Assembly: GCF_900155605.1 (NCBI RefSeq)
Contig: NZ_LT707420.1
Coordinates: forward strand, 918,663-982,662
Direction: 5' to 3'
From: Actinomyces marseillensis
GTDB lineage: Bacteria; Actinomycetota; Actinomycetes; Actinomycetales; Actinomycetaceae
Length of the DNA stretch: 64,000 nucleotides
This document shows positions 1-8,627 of this stretch, piece after piece. The notes under the pieces are model-generated. The model ran no database searches. It saw only the letters and a list, made by a program, of their open reading frames with translations, and had not been told where the DNA came from. How positions within the stretch are numbered: the first letter of the stretch is position 1; the number at the start of each line of letters is the position of its first letter. The translations under genes were made by a program, and so were the position numbers.

Positions 1-318
1 ATCACAACGATCGCCGCACACGCGCTGGGCTTGGCCTCGTACCAGCCGGAAAAGATCGACGGCGCATTTCTGAGCCACGCGGATACCGATGCCTCGGTCC
101 GTTTCATGCTCGAGCAACCACTGGCGGTCAAGGCTGCCCTAGGCTTCATGCCAGAGGGACGCGCGGACGTCATCGCAGGTGGCGCCCTGATCTGGAAACG
201 CGTCATGGACCGCGTTACTCTACGCTGCGAGAATACAAACCACCCAATAGTGGGCGCCCACGTCTCCGAACACGATATCCTTGACGGTATCGCGCTTTCG
301 ATGCTGGCTCGTCGCTAG
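1..318 (+). CDS. Ppx/GppA family phosphatase, 3' end only
   Basis: The frame is open from the first base of the window and ends at TAG 316-318, so only about the last 105 residues are present and the true start lies upstream. The C-terminal signature of the exopolyphosphatase/guanosine pentaphosphate phosphatase family is visible: RADVIAGGALIW, then VSEHDILDGIAL just before the end. Family members hydrolyse inorganic polyphosphate or pppGpp in the cytoplasm. The catalytic N-terminal actin-like domain is outside the window, so the choice between Ppx and GppA cannot be made. A tRNA gene starts 8 bases after the stop. Family assignment is firm; exact substrate is not. Confidence 0.85.
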   Translation: MTTIAAHALGLASYQPEKIDGAFLSHADTDASVRFMLEQPLAVKAALGFMPEGRADVIAGGALIWKRVMDRVTLRCENTNHPIVGAHVSEHDILDGIALSMLARR

Positions 319-325
319 CGGCGAC

Positions 326-399
326 GCCCCCATAGCCCAATTGGCAGAGGCAACCGACTTAAAATCGGTGTGTTGTCGGTTCGAGTCCGACTGGGGGTA
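326..399 (+). tRNA. tRNA with UAA anticodon (Leu by anticodon), short variable loop
   Basis: A complete cloverleaf can be drawn by hand. The acceptor stem is GCCCCCA (326-332) with TGGGGGT (392-398), and the discriminator A is at 399. The anticodon stem ACCGA/TCGGT encloses loop CTTAAAA, giving anticodon TAA (360-362), which reads UUA. The T arm is GTCGG-TTCGAGT-CCGAC. The D arm has three pairs, as class II tRNAs often do. The oddity is the variable region of only 5 bases (370-374), whereas bacterial tRNA-Leu normally has a long variable arm. CCA is not encoded. The fold is clear; the amino acid identity is inferred from the anticodon alone. Confidence 0.85.
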
Positions 400-434
400 C
401 TCAATAGATACTGAACCGAGGGAAAGGAAATCTC

Positions 435-1394
435 ATGACAAACCCCGTGTTCTCAAAGATGGAGCGAGACTGGTCTCGCACCGATTCGACTCCCGCGGGC
501 TACCCGGCAATGCCCGGCTACCAGCCCACGAATGCTCAAGCTCCCGGGACAACCGTTGTTGATCCCGTGCGCTACCCCTATGCTCAGCCCCAGGCCTCGA
601 CCTATGGGGCCCAGGCTCAAGGCGGCTACGCTGGCGCCCCCAGCGTTGACCCCTCCGTGTATGCCGACCTCCAGCAGGCCTACCAGGCGCCTTCCGCAGA
701 CGCGGTTGATCGCGGTCGCATGACCTATGACGATGCCTTGATGAAGACTGGAATCTCTTTCCTTATCCTGCTTCTTGGTGCAGCTCCTGCGTGGTTCCTC
801 GCTGCAACGAACCCCATGCTGGGCGTTGTCGCTATGGGACTGGGGACGCTTATCGCTTTCATTCTGGCAATGGTGAATTCCTTCTCGAAGACCATTCGCC
901 CGGGGCTCATCATGGCTTACGCCTTCGCAGAAGGTGTCTCGCTGGGTGCCTTGTCCTCCTTCATGGAAATGACCTACCCGGGCATCGTCGCTCAGGCATT
1001 CATCGCAACCCTTGCCGTTACGGGAATTACGCTTGTCCTCTTCACTTCCGGCAAGGTGCGTAATTCGCCCAAGCTCGCGAAGTTCACCTTGATCGGAATC
1101 TTGGCGCTTCTCCTGACTCGCATCGCAAATGCAGTTTTGGTGGCCTTCGGAGCGATGGCGCCCATCGACACGATCTACGTCAAGGGCATTCCGCTGGGCG
1201 TGGTTGTCTCCCTCATCGCCGTTGTTCTTGCAACCATGGCCTTGATCGGTGACTTCGATACCGTCAAGCAGGGCGTTGAGCGAGGTGCTCCCGTGCAATT
1301 CGCGTGGTACTGCGCCTTCGGCATCATGGTCACGGTCGTGTGGATGTACGTCGAAATCCTGCGAATTCTTTCGATCTTGGCGTCTCGTCGCTAA
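435..1394 (+). CDS. Bax inhibitor-1/YccA-like membrane protein
   Basis: A 319-residue protein with a Pro/Gln/Tyr/Ala-rich cytoplasmic N terminus (about residues 1-95), followed by about seven hydrophobic helices from residue 105 to the end. The junction reads RMTYDDALMKTGISF, typical of the actinobacterial Bax1-I family (DUF4870-unrelated, YccA-like). ATG at 435 follows GGGAAAGGAAA. Family members are integral membrane proteins, some of which leak calcium or modulate membrane proteases; no specific role can be deduced here. It stands alone between a tRNA gene and an FKBP gene, with a hairpin after its stop. Family call is confident, function is not. Confidence 0.8.
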   Translation: MTNPVFSKMERDWSRTDSTPAGYPAMPGYQPTNAQAPGTTVVDPVRYPYAQPQASTYGAQAQGGYAGAPSVDPSVYADLQQAYQAPSADAVDRGRMTYDDALMKTGISFLILLLGAAPAWFLAATNPMLGVVAMGLGTLIAFILAMVNSFSKTIRPGLIMAYAFAEGVSLGALSSFMEMTYPGIVAQAFIATLAVTGITLVLFTSGKVRNSPKLAKFTLIGILALLLTRIANAVLVAFGAMAPIDTIYVKGIPLGVVVSLIAVVLATMALIGDFDTVKQGVERGAPVQFAWYCAFGIMVTVVWMYVEILRILSILASRR

Positions 1395-1400
1395 CAAGTT

Positions 1401-1428
1401 GGGGTCGCGCTCGCTCGAGCGTGGCCCC
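1401..1428 (+). terminator. Probable terminator after the Bax-inhibitor gene
   Basis: GC-rich imperfect hairpin six bases after the stop codon: GGGG and GCGCTCG pair with CGAGCG and CCCC around a short loop, followed by a pyrimidine-rich stretch but no strong T run. Confidence 0.5.
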
Positions 1429-1498
1429 TTCTGCATCCTTCGGGATGCCTCATTGAATAACTCAATCCTCTATCGCAGTACTTCCCAAAGGAGAAACC

Positions 1499-1897
1499 AT
1501 GGAAAACCTAATAGTGACAGGTGAATTTGGCCGTAAGCCTACTCTGGAATTTACTGATTCCACCCCCAGCGATGAGCTGCTCGTTGAGGTCCTGCATGAG
1601 GGCGATGGCCAGGTCGTCGAAGCTGGAGACACCATCCACTGCCATTACCTGGGGCAAGTCTGGGATGGAAACGTCTTCGATAACTCCTACGACCGCGGTG
1701 CTGCACTGAGCTTCCAAATCGGCGTGGGAATGGTCATTCGCGGTTGGGACGAGGGACTCATTGGCCAGCGCGTAGGTTCGCGCGTCCTGCTGTCCATTCC
1801 TTCCGAATACGGTTATGGTCAGCGCGGTGTTCCTCAGGCTGGGATCCGCGGCGGCGATACCCTTGTTTTCGTCACCGATATTCTCGGTGTCGCCTGA
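1499..1897 (+). CDS. FKBP-type peptidyl-prolyl cis-trans isomerase
   Basis: A 132-residue single-domain FKBP, the usual length for cytoplasmic actinobacterial homologues. It catalyses cis-trans isomerisation of X-Pro bonds during folding. Recognisable elements are YLGQVWDGNVFDNSYDRG, then VIRGWDEGLIGQRVGSR, the SEYGYGQ loop and GGDTLVFVTDILGV at the end, which together form the FK506-binding fold. No signal peptide is present. ATG 1499 follows AAAGGAG at a normal distance. It lies 29 bases upstream of the AI-2E-family gene on the same strand, so the two are probably cotranscribed. Confidence 0.93.
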   Translation: MENLIVTGEFGRKPTLEFTDSTPSDELLVEVLHEGDGQVVEAGDTIHCHYLGQVWDGNVFDNSYDRGAALSFQIGVGMVIRGWDEGLIGQRVGSRVLLSIPSEYGYGQRGVPQAGIRGGDTLVFVTDILGVA

Positions 1898-1926
1898 GCC
1901 AACAAACTGAAAAGACGAGGCTAAGC

Positions 1927-3459
1927 ATGAGCGAAAAGGATGCGCAGCAAGCAGCATCAGCCCCCGATCAACGCCCCAGCCGTTCGGATAGGGGAGGAGG
2001 ATCCAGCTCGAGCTTGGCCTCGTCACTTCTGAAACCTCTTGGGCAGATCAGGCGCCGCGTTCAAGAGCGGCGCTCTCATCTTCAGGGGGATGGACAAAGG
2101 CGCGTTCGCGTTGTCGTTGAGGATGAGCCCACCAGCCGAGATGCTTCCGAGGCTGTGCCTTGGTCCCTGCGCGTGGGCGCGGCGGTTGCGTGGCGCGCGA
2201 TCGTCGTCGTCGCGGCGGTTGCCCTGCTGATTTATGGGATGACCTTCGTTTACGGGATTATCGTTCCGATCGCAGTTGCGCTTCTTCTTGCGGTCTTCCT
2301 TAACCCGATGGTGTCCTGGCTTCACCGCAAGGCTCACTTCCCGCGTGCCCTCGCTGCCCTTAGTGGTTTGCTTGCCACTGTGGTTGTTGTAGGTGCAGCG
2401 CTGTCGACCGCTGGAGCTCAGATCCTCTCACAGGTTCCCTCACTGCTCACCCGTGCGAACGAAGGCCTCACTACGCTCCTCGAGTGGCTGCGCACCAGCC
2501 CGTTGGGGATCGACACCTCCGGTATCGATTCACATCTGGAAAACTTGCAGTCCGAGATTGTCGCCTGGGTTCAATCCCACGCGCAGTCACTGATTTTCGG
2601 CGCGGTGAACGCGACGTCTTCAGCTATTTCTGTCGCTACCGGTTCGGTGATCGCTCTCTTCTGCCTTTTCTTCTTCCTTAAAGACGGTCGCGACATCTGG
2701 GTGTGGTTCGTGCGTTTGCTTCCCAAGGGCGCCCGCGAACCCGTTCACGAGGCCGCAATTCGCGGGTGGGCAAGCATGGGCGGCTATGTGGTCGGGCAGA
2801 TGCAAGTTGCCTTCATCGATGCGCTGAGCATTGGTATCGGTGCCTATTTCTTGGGCGTCCCACTGGTCATCCCGATCATCGTTTTGGTGTTTTTCGGCTC
2901 TTTTATTCCGATTATCGGCTCCTTGGTTTCGGGAATTATCGCAGTCTTGGTCGCTGTCGTGGATCAGGGATTCACCGTCGGTCTGATCATGCTGGTCATT
3001 ATCTTGCTGGTCCAGCAAGTCGAGGGGAACCTCCTTCAACCGCTTCTCATGTCCAACGCCGTGTCCTTGCACCCTCTGGTTGTTTTGCTCGGTGTGACGG
3101 CGGGTTCGATGGTTGCGGGAATCGCGGGAGCGATTTTCTCCATCCCGATCGCAGCCTTCATTAACTCCACTGTGCTCTACCTGCATGGACACGATCCCGA
3201 GCCTGCCCTAGCGACAAAGCTTGATCGTCCAGGAGGGGCACCGGGGACGCTCGATGCGTTGATTGCTCATTCCTACGGTGAAGATCTTCCCCTTCTCGCA
3301 GGGGAAGCAGTCGATGCGCACACCTACGCCGTCAACGAAGAGCTGAGTGAACGCATGGTCACTGCTGGCACTGCAGAGCCGGGCGATAGCGTGGGGACGC
3401 GTGTCGCTGATGAAATCGAGCAGAGCGCTGAAACGGATGAAGAAGACAGTGATGCGTGA
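1927..3459 (+). CDS. AI-2E family transporter-like membrane protein
   Basis: A 510-residue protein of the PF01594 family. The first ~75 residues are hydrophilic and basic, followed by about eight membrane segments (roughly residues 85-420) and an acidic C-terminal tail ending in SAETDEEDSDA. The conserved region includes GGYVVGQMQVAFIDAL and the glycine-rich PIIGSLVSGI. The family was named after an E. coli protein proposed to export autoinducer-2, but includes antiporters, so substrate is undetermined. I chose ATG 1927, preceded by GACGAGG; the longer open frame upstream runs through the FKBP gene in another frame. Ends just before a strong bidirectional terminator. Confidence 0.82.
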   Translation: MSEKDAQQAASAPDQRPSRSDRGGGSSSSLASSLLKPLGQIRRRVQERRSHLQGDGQRRVRVVVEDEPTSRDASEAVPWSLRVGAAVAWRAIVVVAAVALLIYGMTFVYGIIVPIAVALLLAVFLNPMVSWLHRKAHFPRALAALSGLLATVVVVGAALSTAGAQILSQVPSLLTRANEGLTTLLEWLRTSPLGIDTSGIDSHLENLQSEIVAWVQSHAQSLIFGAVNATSSAISVATGSVIALFCLFFFLKDGRDIWVWFVRLLPKGAREPVHEAAIRGWASMGGYVVGQMQVAFIDALSIGIGAYFLGVPLVIPIIVLVFFGSFIPIIGSLVSGIIAVLVAVVDQGFTVGLIMLVIILLVQQVEGNLLQPLLMSNAVSLHPLVVLLGVTAGSMVAGIAGAIFSIPIAAFINSTVLYLHGHDPEPALATKLDRPGGAPGTLDALIAHSYGEDLPLLAGEAVDAHTYAVNEELSERMVTAGTAEPGDSVGTRVADEIEQSAETDEEDSDA

Positions 3460-3506
3460 TGCTTATTGAAGCTGAACGCGCATCGTTTTGGCTGAATGCG
3501 TAAAAC

Positions 3507-3543
3507 TGTGGGGGCTCCGGAGTTCAACTCCGGAGCCCCCACA
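3507..3543. terminator. Bidirectional terminator
   Basis: Perfect 18-bp inverted repeat (arms 3507-3524 and 3526-3543, beginning TGTGGGGGCTCC) with a single central base, so the real loop is TTCAA. It separates the convergent AI-2E-family gene and greA. Short A/T-rich stretches follow on both sides. Confidence 0.85.
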
Positions 3544-3559
3544 ATGCGTTTGGCTTTAC

Positions 3560-4039
3560 TCAGCCAACGAAAGGTGTTGCATCTAAGATTTCAACGGTGA
3601 TCTCGCGGCCATTGGGTGCTTCGTAGGTGAGGGTATCACCCTTGCGGTGTCCCATCACTGCTGCGCCCAGAGGAGCCTGAGAAGAGAAGACCTGCACTCC
3701 GAGGTCGCCGCCGGCATCGCGGGAACCTAGGAGGAACTTCTGCTCGCGGCCTGCAACAAGAGCGGTGACAACCATTCCGGGTTCGACGATTCCATCATCA
3801 GCGGGGGTTTCGCCAACCTCAGCGTTGCGCAGCATTTCTTCGAGTGCCTGGATACGGGTCTCGTTGAGGGACTGCTCGTTACGAGCGGCATGGTAACCGC
3901 CGTTCTCGCGCAAATCGCCTTCTTGGCGAGCCGCGTCGATTAGGCGAGCGATCTCAGGACGACGCACCTCGACGCGATCCGTGAGCTCCGCCTGGAGCTT
4001 GTCATACTGAGCTTGAGTCAGCCATTGGGTATCAGCCAT
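3560..4039 (-). CDS. greA: Transcription elongation factor GreA
   Basis: A 159-residue protein of normal GreA length. The N-terminal coiled coil (about 1-78) carries the acidic tip region RQEGDLRENGGYHAARNEQ, which enters the RNA polymerase secondary channel and stimulates cleavage of backtracked transcripts. The C-terminal globular domain contains PLGAAVMGHRKGDTLTYEAP. The start ATG follows GGAGG about 10 bases upstream. In mycobacteria greA also lies close to hemolysin III and the short-chain cis-prenyltransferase, as here, which supports the actinobacterial assignment. It converges on the AI-2E-family gene. Confidence 0.95.
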   Translation of the reverse strand: MADTQWLTQAQYDKLQAELTDRVEVRRPEIARLIDAARQEGDLRENGGYHAARNEQSLNETRIQALEEMLRNAEVGETPADDGIVEPGMVVTALVAGREQKFLLGSRDAGGDLGVQVFSSQAPLGAAVMGHRKGDTLTYEAPNGREITVEILDATPFVG

Positions 4040-4154
4040 TACTTATGCCTCCGACATGTGCCGACGGGCGTCGGCCTTCGCATTGATTCTATAGATTTGC
4101 CAGCCTAGCAGCCTTCAGTCTGGAAATGTGGATTTTGCGCTATCTGTGGAAAAT

Positions 4155-4832
4155 TTACAGAACTGTCAAATACACGGCGGTGCAGTGGCACGCCCAGGCA
4201 AGAACCGTGAAGGTATGGAAGATCTCGTGGAACCCGAACCAGCGAGGTGATAGATCGGGTTTCTTCGTTGCGTAGACAATCGCGCCGATCGTGTACAAGA
4301 TTCCGCCGGCCAAGAGAAGCCAGACTACAGCCGGTCCCGCGAGCGCCCAGAATTGGGGGAGGTACCACAGAGCAACCCACCCCAAAGCAACGTAAATGAG
4401 CGTTGCGAGCCACCTTGGAGCGGTCGGCCAAAAGAGATTGAGAAGGATTCCGGCCAGCGCGCCTCCCCAGACGATTGACAAGATCGTGACCGCTTGGTCG
4501 TGAGGAAGCACTGCGACCGAGAGGGGAGTGTAGGTGCCGGCGATAAGCAGGAAAATATTGGAATGATCGAGGCGATTCCACACAATTTCCCATCGCGGTG
4601 ACCAGTAGAAACGGTGGTAGAGCGCTGAAATTCCAAAGAGGATCAGCGAGGCCGCAAGGTAGATCGCCGAACCCCACTTGGTTGCCCCGCTGGGAGCGAG
4701 GCAGGTGAGGACAATAGATGCTGCCAAGGAGAGCGGTGCTGCGACGAGGTGGATCCATCCTCTCAAGTGAGGTTTGACGGAAACCTTCTGCCCGGGGAAC
4801 CACTCAGTGGGTTTGAGGGAAGCGATTCTCAT
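4155..4832 (-). CDS. Hemolysin III / PAQR family membrane protein
   Basis: A 225-residue seven-helix membrane protein. Family motifs are ISALYHRFYWSPRWEIVWNR near the second helix, LDHSNIFLLIAGTYTP, and FHEIFHTFTVLAWACH in the last helix. These provide the Ser/His/Asp residues that line the metal site of PAQR proteins. Bacterial members (TrhA) affect membrane lipid homeostasis; the haemolysin name is historical. ATG 4832 follows GAGGAGG. It is divergent from the cis-prenyltransferase at 5028 across a 195-base intergenic region that probably holds both promoters, although I could not define them securely. Confidence 0.9.
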   Translation of the reverse strand: MRIASLKPTEWFPGQKVSVKPHLRGWIHLVAAPLSLAASIVLTCLAPSGATKWGSAIYLAASLILFGISALYHRFYWSPRWEIVWNRLDHSNIFLLIAGTYTPLSVAVLPHDQAVTILSIVWGGALAGILLNLFWPTAPRWLATLIYVALGWVALWYLPQFWALAGPAVVWLLLAGGILYTIGAIVYATKKPDLSPRWFGFHEIFHTFTVLAWACHCTAVYLTVL

Positions 4833-5027
4833 TGCTGCCTCCTCTGAAAACTCTACCTACGTTTGCGTAACTTACTACACCGTAGGGTACGCCAATCTTG
4901 CGGAAAAATCATCGCTTGTGGAGGTAGGTGTGAGGGAACTTAGGGCCACGGGCGAATATGCAAGGGGAGTGAGAATCGCGATATTCTTAAACAGTATTGA
5001 CGCTCTTTCGCGCGGAAGGGACTGAAA

Positions 5028-5789
5028 GTGTCACAGTGGAACATGCTCTATGACGTCTATGAGAAGCGCTTACGAGCATCTTTATCGGGGCGCCCAATCC
5101 CTCGTCACGTCGGAGTCATTCTTGACGGAAACCGGCGGTGGGCGAAGTCGATCGGCTTCACCGCATCCCAAGGACACCGAGTCGGCGCGGGAAAAATTGC
5201 GGAGTTTCTTGGGTGGGCCGAAGAAGTCGGCGTCGAGATCGTCACTTTGTGGATGCTTTCGACTGATAATCTCTCGCGTCAAAGCGATGAGCTTTCTGAA
5301 CTCCTGACGATCATTTCGCAAACCGTCAGAGCCCTCAGCCAAACCGGAAAATGGCGCCTGCGTATCGTTGGGGATCTGCGCCTGCTCCCAGATGATATTG
5401 CCGATTCCCTCCGTGAGGCCGCAAAGGAAAGCCCCGCCACAAGCGCGCTGAGCGTCAACATTGCCGTCGGCTACGGCGGACGTCATGAGATTGTCGAGGC
5501 CGTGCGTGAGGTGATCCGCGATGCGGGCCAGCGCGGGGAGAGCCTTGAAGATTTGGCTTCACGATTGAAGGACTCTGATATTGCCGAGCATCTGTATACG
5601 GGAGATCAACCCGACCCTGATTTGGTGATCCGTACATCGGGGGAGCAGAGACTGTCGGGCTTCATGATTTGGCAGTCTGCGCACTCTGAGTTTTACTTCT
5701 GTGAAACCTATTGGCCAGATTTTCGCAAGATCGACTTCCTGCGCGCGTTGCGCGCCTATGCGCAGCGTGAGAGGCGAATGGGGAAGTAA
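5028..5789 (+). CDS. Isoprenyl (cis-prenyl) transferase, short-chain type
   Basis: A 253-residue cis-prenyltransferase. The catalytic loop GVILDGNRRWAK holds the active-site Asp. VRTSGEQ-like elements (IRTSGEQRLSGFM) and FCETYWPDF complete the family pattern. It condenses isopentenyl diphosphate with an allylic primer to a Z-configured polyprenyl diphosphate. The neighbourhood (greA, hemolysin III) matches that of the mycobacterial Z-farnesyl diphosphate synthase, so a short-chain product is likely; a second homologue at 52063 sits where the long-chain enzyme is usually found. GTG 5028 follows GGAAGGGA. Chain length is inferred only from context. Confidence 0.9.
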   Translation: MSQWNMLYDVYEKRLRASLSGRPIPRHVGVILDGNRRWAKSIGFTASQGHRVGAGKIAEFLGWAEEVGVEIVTLWMLSTDNLSRQSDELSELLTIISQTVRALSQTGKWRLRIVGDLRLLPDDIADSLREAAKESPATSALSVNIAVGYGGRHEIVEAVREVIRDAGQRGESLEDLASRLKDSDIAEHLYTGDQPDPDLVIRTSGEQRLSGFMIWQSAHSEFYFCETYWPDFRKIDFLRALRAYAQRERRMGK

Positions 5790-5872
5790 GGTCAGCGAGG
5801 TTCCCGGGCGGTAAATGCGCAGGCGCGGTTATCACTGAGGGAAATCCTTGGACGCTGCGACTGAAATAACCT

Positions 5873-5909
5873 TTGGGGGGCTTGAATCGTGTGGATTCAA
5901 GCCCCCCAA
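5873..5909. terminator. Bidirectional terminator
   Basis: Perfect 16-bp inverted repeat: TTGGGGGGCTTGAATC (5873-5888), loop GTGTG, then its complement (5894-5909), with TTTTT downstream on the plus strand. Separates the convergent prenyltransferase and sugar kinase genes. Confidence 0.85.
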
Positions 5910-5937
5910 TCAGCCTTTTTGCGCTCAGAGACCTTTC

Positions 5938-6885
5938 TTAGGCGAGGAACTCAGCGAGCTCTGAGAGCCACGGCGGGTTCGCGCCTGCGCGGGAGACGGT
6001 GATGTCACCGATGGTTGCGGCGCGCTGCAAGATGAAGTCGACCTTTGCAGCATCCAAATCGCGCAGAGCAGGACGCGACATAGCACCCACCAGGCCGAGT
6101 GACCACAGGGCATCGATCAGGCCGCCCATGAAGGAGTCGCCTGCACCAACGGTGTCTTCGACCTTGACGTCTCCGGCGGGGATTGAACGGCGGACGCCAT
6201 TGGAGGTGAAGGCTGCTGCGCCTTCCTTGCCCTTCGTGACAACGATCAGTGAGGGGCCTGCTGTGAGCCAATCGCGCACGACTTCGTCGATTTCGCGTCC
6301 GTTGGTCAGCCACGCGATGTCTTCGTCGGAAACCTTGACGACATCGGAGATGCCGATGAACTTGTTGACGGTAGCGAGAGCCTGCTCGGGGGTGCCCATG
6401 AGTGCGGGACGCGCGTTGGGGTCATAGGTGATGATCGCGTGCTGACGCGCGGTGACCATGGCATCCAAAACGGCGTGTGCACCGGGCTCGATGACTGCGG
6501 CGATGGAGCCGGAGTGAACGATTCGGGCCTGCGTCGAAACCCGGATCGGGCATGGAGGGCACCAATCCAGATCAAAGGTGTAGGTCGCTGCGCCCTTTTC
6601 GTTGAGCTTTGCTAGGGCAGTTGGGGTGTGGTCCGCACCGAAGGATTCCTCGGTAATAACCACGTGCGAGGCCGTGAAGTGATCTTCAATAATCTCGCCA
6701 CGTTCGTCGTGTGCAAGCCACGTCTGCAGGCCGACGTTACGGCCCAGACGCCCAAGAGTCATTGCGACGTTAGCGGGTGAACCACCCGGGATTTCGGCAG
6801 TTGGAACGGGGCTGTCCGCTGGGACAACGATATCCATCAGTGCCTCTCCAATGGAGAGGATGTGGGGGTCGGTTGCGAGGTCCAT
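5938..6885 (-). CDS. PfkB-family carbohydrate kinase (fructokinase-like)
   Basis: A 315-residue ribokinase-family enzyme. The first PfkB signature GGSPANVAMTLGRLG lies near residue 36, and the second, DTVGAGDSFMGGLIDALW, near residue 250 contains the catalytic Asp and the anion hole. The family phosphorylates sugars or nucleosides with ATP; the overall pattern is closest to fructokinases but the substrate is not proven. A longer frame upstream exists, but ATG 6885 has GGAGGAAAT directly before it and begins the conserved part (ILSIGEALMDIV). No sugar transporter is adjacent; the maltose-type importer lies 50 kb away. Confidence 0.88.
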   Translation of the reverse strand: MDLATDPHILSIGEALMDIVVPADSPVPTAEIPGGSPANVAMTLGRLGRNVGLQTWLAHDERGEIIEDHFTASHVVITEESFGADHTPTALAKLNEKGAATYTFDLDWCPPCPIRVSTQARIVHSGSIAAVIEPGAHAVLDAMVTARQHAIITYDPNARPALMGTPEQALATVNKFIGISDVVKVSDEDIAWLTNGREIDEVVRDWLTAGPSLIVVTKGKEGAAAFTSNGVRRSIPAGDVKVEDTVGAGDSFMGGLIDALWSLGLVGAMSRPALRDLDAAKVDFILQRAATIGDITVSRAGANPPWLSELAEFLA

Positions 6886-6977
6886 ATTTCCTCCTGTTTC
6901 CAGACCACTTTGGCTGGTTCCACTAACAGATGACGCTTTAAGTCTAACCATTCCCAGCTGATTGCGGGACCCGAAGT

Positions 6978-7202
6978 CTACTGGTCGGACTGGGGTGATT
7001 CTGCTCCTGCTTGCATGCGCTGAGTTGCCGCGTCGAGGATGGAACGGCAACGCGTTGCAAGGGCCTCGCCGCGCTCCCACATCGCAAGAGTGTCTTCAAG
7101 AGGAGCTTGTCCGCTTTCAAGCGTCTTGACGATCGCAACGAGTTCATCACGCGCCGCTTCGTAGGACAGCGTTTCGGGTGCAGGAAGGGCTGTTTCTGCC
7201 AT
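6978..7202 (-). CDS. xseB: Exodeoxyribonuclease VII small subunit
   Basis: A 74-residue helical protein with the family pattern [20 protein letters not shown], then [16 protein letters not shown]. It is the accessory subunit of exonuclease VII, which degrades single-stranded DNA from both ends. ATG 7202 is chosen because GGAGG stands 5 bases upstream; a TTG seven codons earlier has no ribosome site. It lies 53 bases downstream of xseA on the same strand, the usual pairing. Confidence 0.93.
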   Translation of the reverse strand: MAETALPAPETLSYEAARDELVAIVKTLESGQAPLEDTLAMWERGEALATRCRSILDAATQRMQAGAESPQSDQ

Positions 7203-7255
7203 GGGAACCTCCGGTAGTGACAAGTATGGGTGGTAGTTGAGTCTGAACGAGGACG

Positions 7256-8515
7256 CTACTGTGGGGAATCAGGTGCGCGGGTAGCGGGCGTTGAACCGAC
7301 AACCTGCGCAACCAAACGACCCTGCGCCAAGATTCCCTCCACAAGAGTTCCCTTAGGAACTTGCGAAGCGTCGCGGACAAGCTCCCCTGAAGGAAGACGC
7401 AGCATCGAGTATCCGCGTTCCAAAGTCGCCTGAGGAGAGAGAGCCTGAAGGGTTGCCGAGGCTTGGAGGATGCTCTGACGCTCAGAATTCAAGCGACGCT
7501 CGACCTGAGTGCGCAGTGACGTGAGAGCGGAGTCAATGAAAGTTCGATGTGGCTCCAAAGTTGCAGCAGGAGCTAAGAAAATTGGACGCGACACCAGCAA
7601 ATCGAGGTTGTAACGCTCTTGAGCGAGCCTGCGCTGAATCGCGCTGCGCATTCCTTCTCGCGCCCGAGCAAGGCCATCAAGTTCCTGAGCAAGATCGGGA
7701 ACAATCCGGCGGGCAGCGTCGGTCGGTGTTGAGGCGCGGTAATCCGCAACGTAATCCAAAAGGGGAGCGTCCCCTTCGTGGCCGATAGCTGACACCAGGG
7801 GAGTGGAGGCCTGCGCGGCGGCGCGCACCAAGGCCTCGTCAGAGAAGGGAAGAAGATCCTCAACGGAGCCGCCGCCTCGGGCAACAACAATAACGTCAAC
7901 CTGGGGGAGGGAATCCAGCTCCGCGATCGCCTGGGTGACCTCGCGGACGGCGTATTGTCCCTGGACTGCGACCTCACGGACCTCGAAACGGGCAGCGGGC
8001 CAACGGGCGCTGGCGTTGACGATGACATCGTCTTTAGCTTTTGCGTTTCGGCCACACACCAGGCCGATCACTCGCGGAAGGAAAGGAAGGGGCTTCTTGC
8101 GATCTGTATCAAAGAGGCCTTCTGCGGCCAGGCGCTGGCGCAAGCGCTCTATTTGAGCCAGCAGGTCACCCAAACCCTGAAGATGAACTTCGGCTGCCTG
8201 GAGGTTGAGGCTTCCGCTGCGCTCCCAAAAAACGGGCTTGACGCGGGCAACGACTTTCACGCCCTCCTCAAAACCGGCACCAATCGCAGTGATGACATTG
8301 GGGAAGGCCGTCACGGTCATGGACGTGTCAGATTCCGTGTCGCGCAGTGTAAAGAAAGCCATGCGCGAGCCCGGGCGCGGGTTGTATTGAACGACTTGGC
8401 CTTCAACCCAGAGCGGTGACATGCGATCCACGTAGATCTTGATGTTCTGGGTAAGCCTGCTGAGCGGCCACGGGTTGTCACGCGTGGTATCGGCGGCTTT
8501 TGCAGCAGGAGGCAT
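7256..8515 (-). CDS. xseA: Exodeoxyribonuclease VII large subunit
   Basis: About 419 residues from the chosen start. The N-terminal OB fold ([19 protein letters not shown], residues about 15-110) binds DNA. The catalytic domain contains [20 protein letters not shown] with the conserved GGGS and Asp residues, followed by a long coiled-coil region with many Arg/Glu and a C-terminal strand LERGYSML. With XseB it forms exonuclease VII. The start is uncertain: ATG 8515 lacks a clear ribosome site, and an in-frame GTG (8527) and ATG (8578) lie just upstream. It is divergent from ispH. Confidence 0.93.
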   Translation of the reverse strand: MPPAAKAADTTRDNPWPLSRLTQNIKIYVDRMSPLWVEGQVVQYNPRPGSRMAFFTLRDTESDTSMTVTAFPNVITAIGAGFEEGVKVVARVKPVFWERSGSLNLQAAEVHLQGLGDLLAQIERLRQRLAAEGLFDTDRKKPLPFLPRVIGLVCGRNAKAKDDVIVNASARWPAARFEVREVAVQGQYAVREVTQAIAELDSLPQVDVIVVARGGGSVEDLLPFSDEALVRAAAQASTPLVSAIGHEGDAPLLDYVADYRASTPTDAARRIVPDLAQELDGLARAREGMRSAIQRRLAQERYNLDLLVSRPIFLAPAATLEPHRTFIDSALTSLRTQVERRLNSERQSILQASATLQALSPQATLERGYSMLRLPSGELVRDASQVPKGTLVEGILAQGRLVAQVVGSTPATRAPDSPQ

Positions 8516-8627
8516 CTTTTCTGGCACGAAACAAGCATGACACAGGCACCTAGCATTTGCGTCCAGTGTGAGGAGCATCAGTGGTTTCGGCTGCGCGGAT
8601 ATTAGTGCCTACCTGTACCGTTGAATC

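Noticed and set aside
453-1436. Long open frame on the minus strand (327 codons)
   Set aside because: It is the antisense of the Bax-inhibitor-like gene; its composition (many His, Asp, Gln, Arg) is that of a shadow frame and no ribosome site precedes it.
4833-5027. Small gene between hemolysin III and the cis-prenyltransferase
   Set aside because: An open frame ends three bases before the prenyltransferase, but it begins inside the antisense of hemolysin III and has no ribosome site; the region is better read as a divergent promoter.
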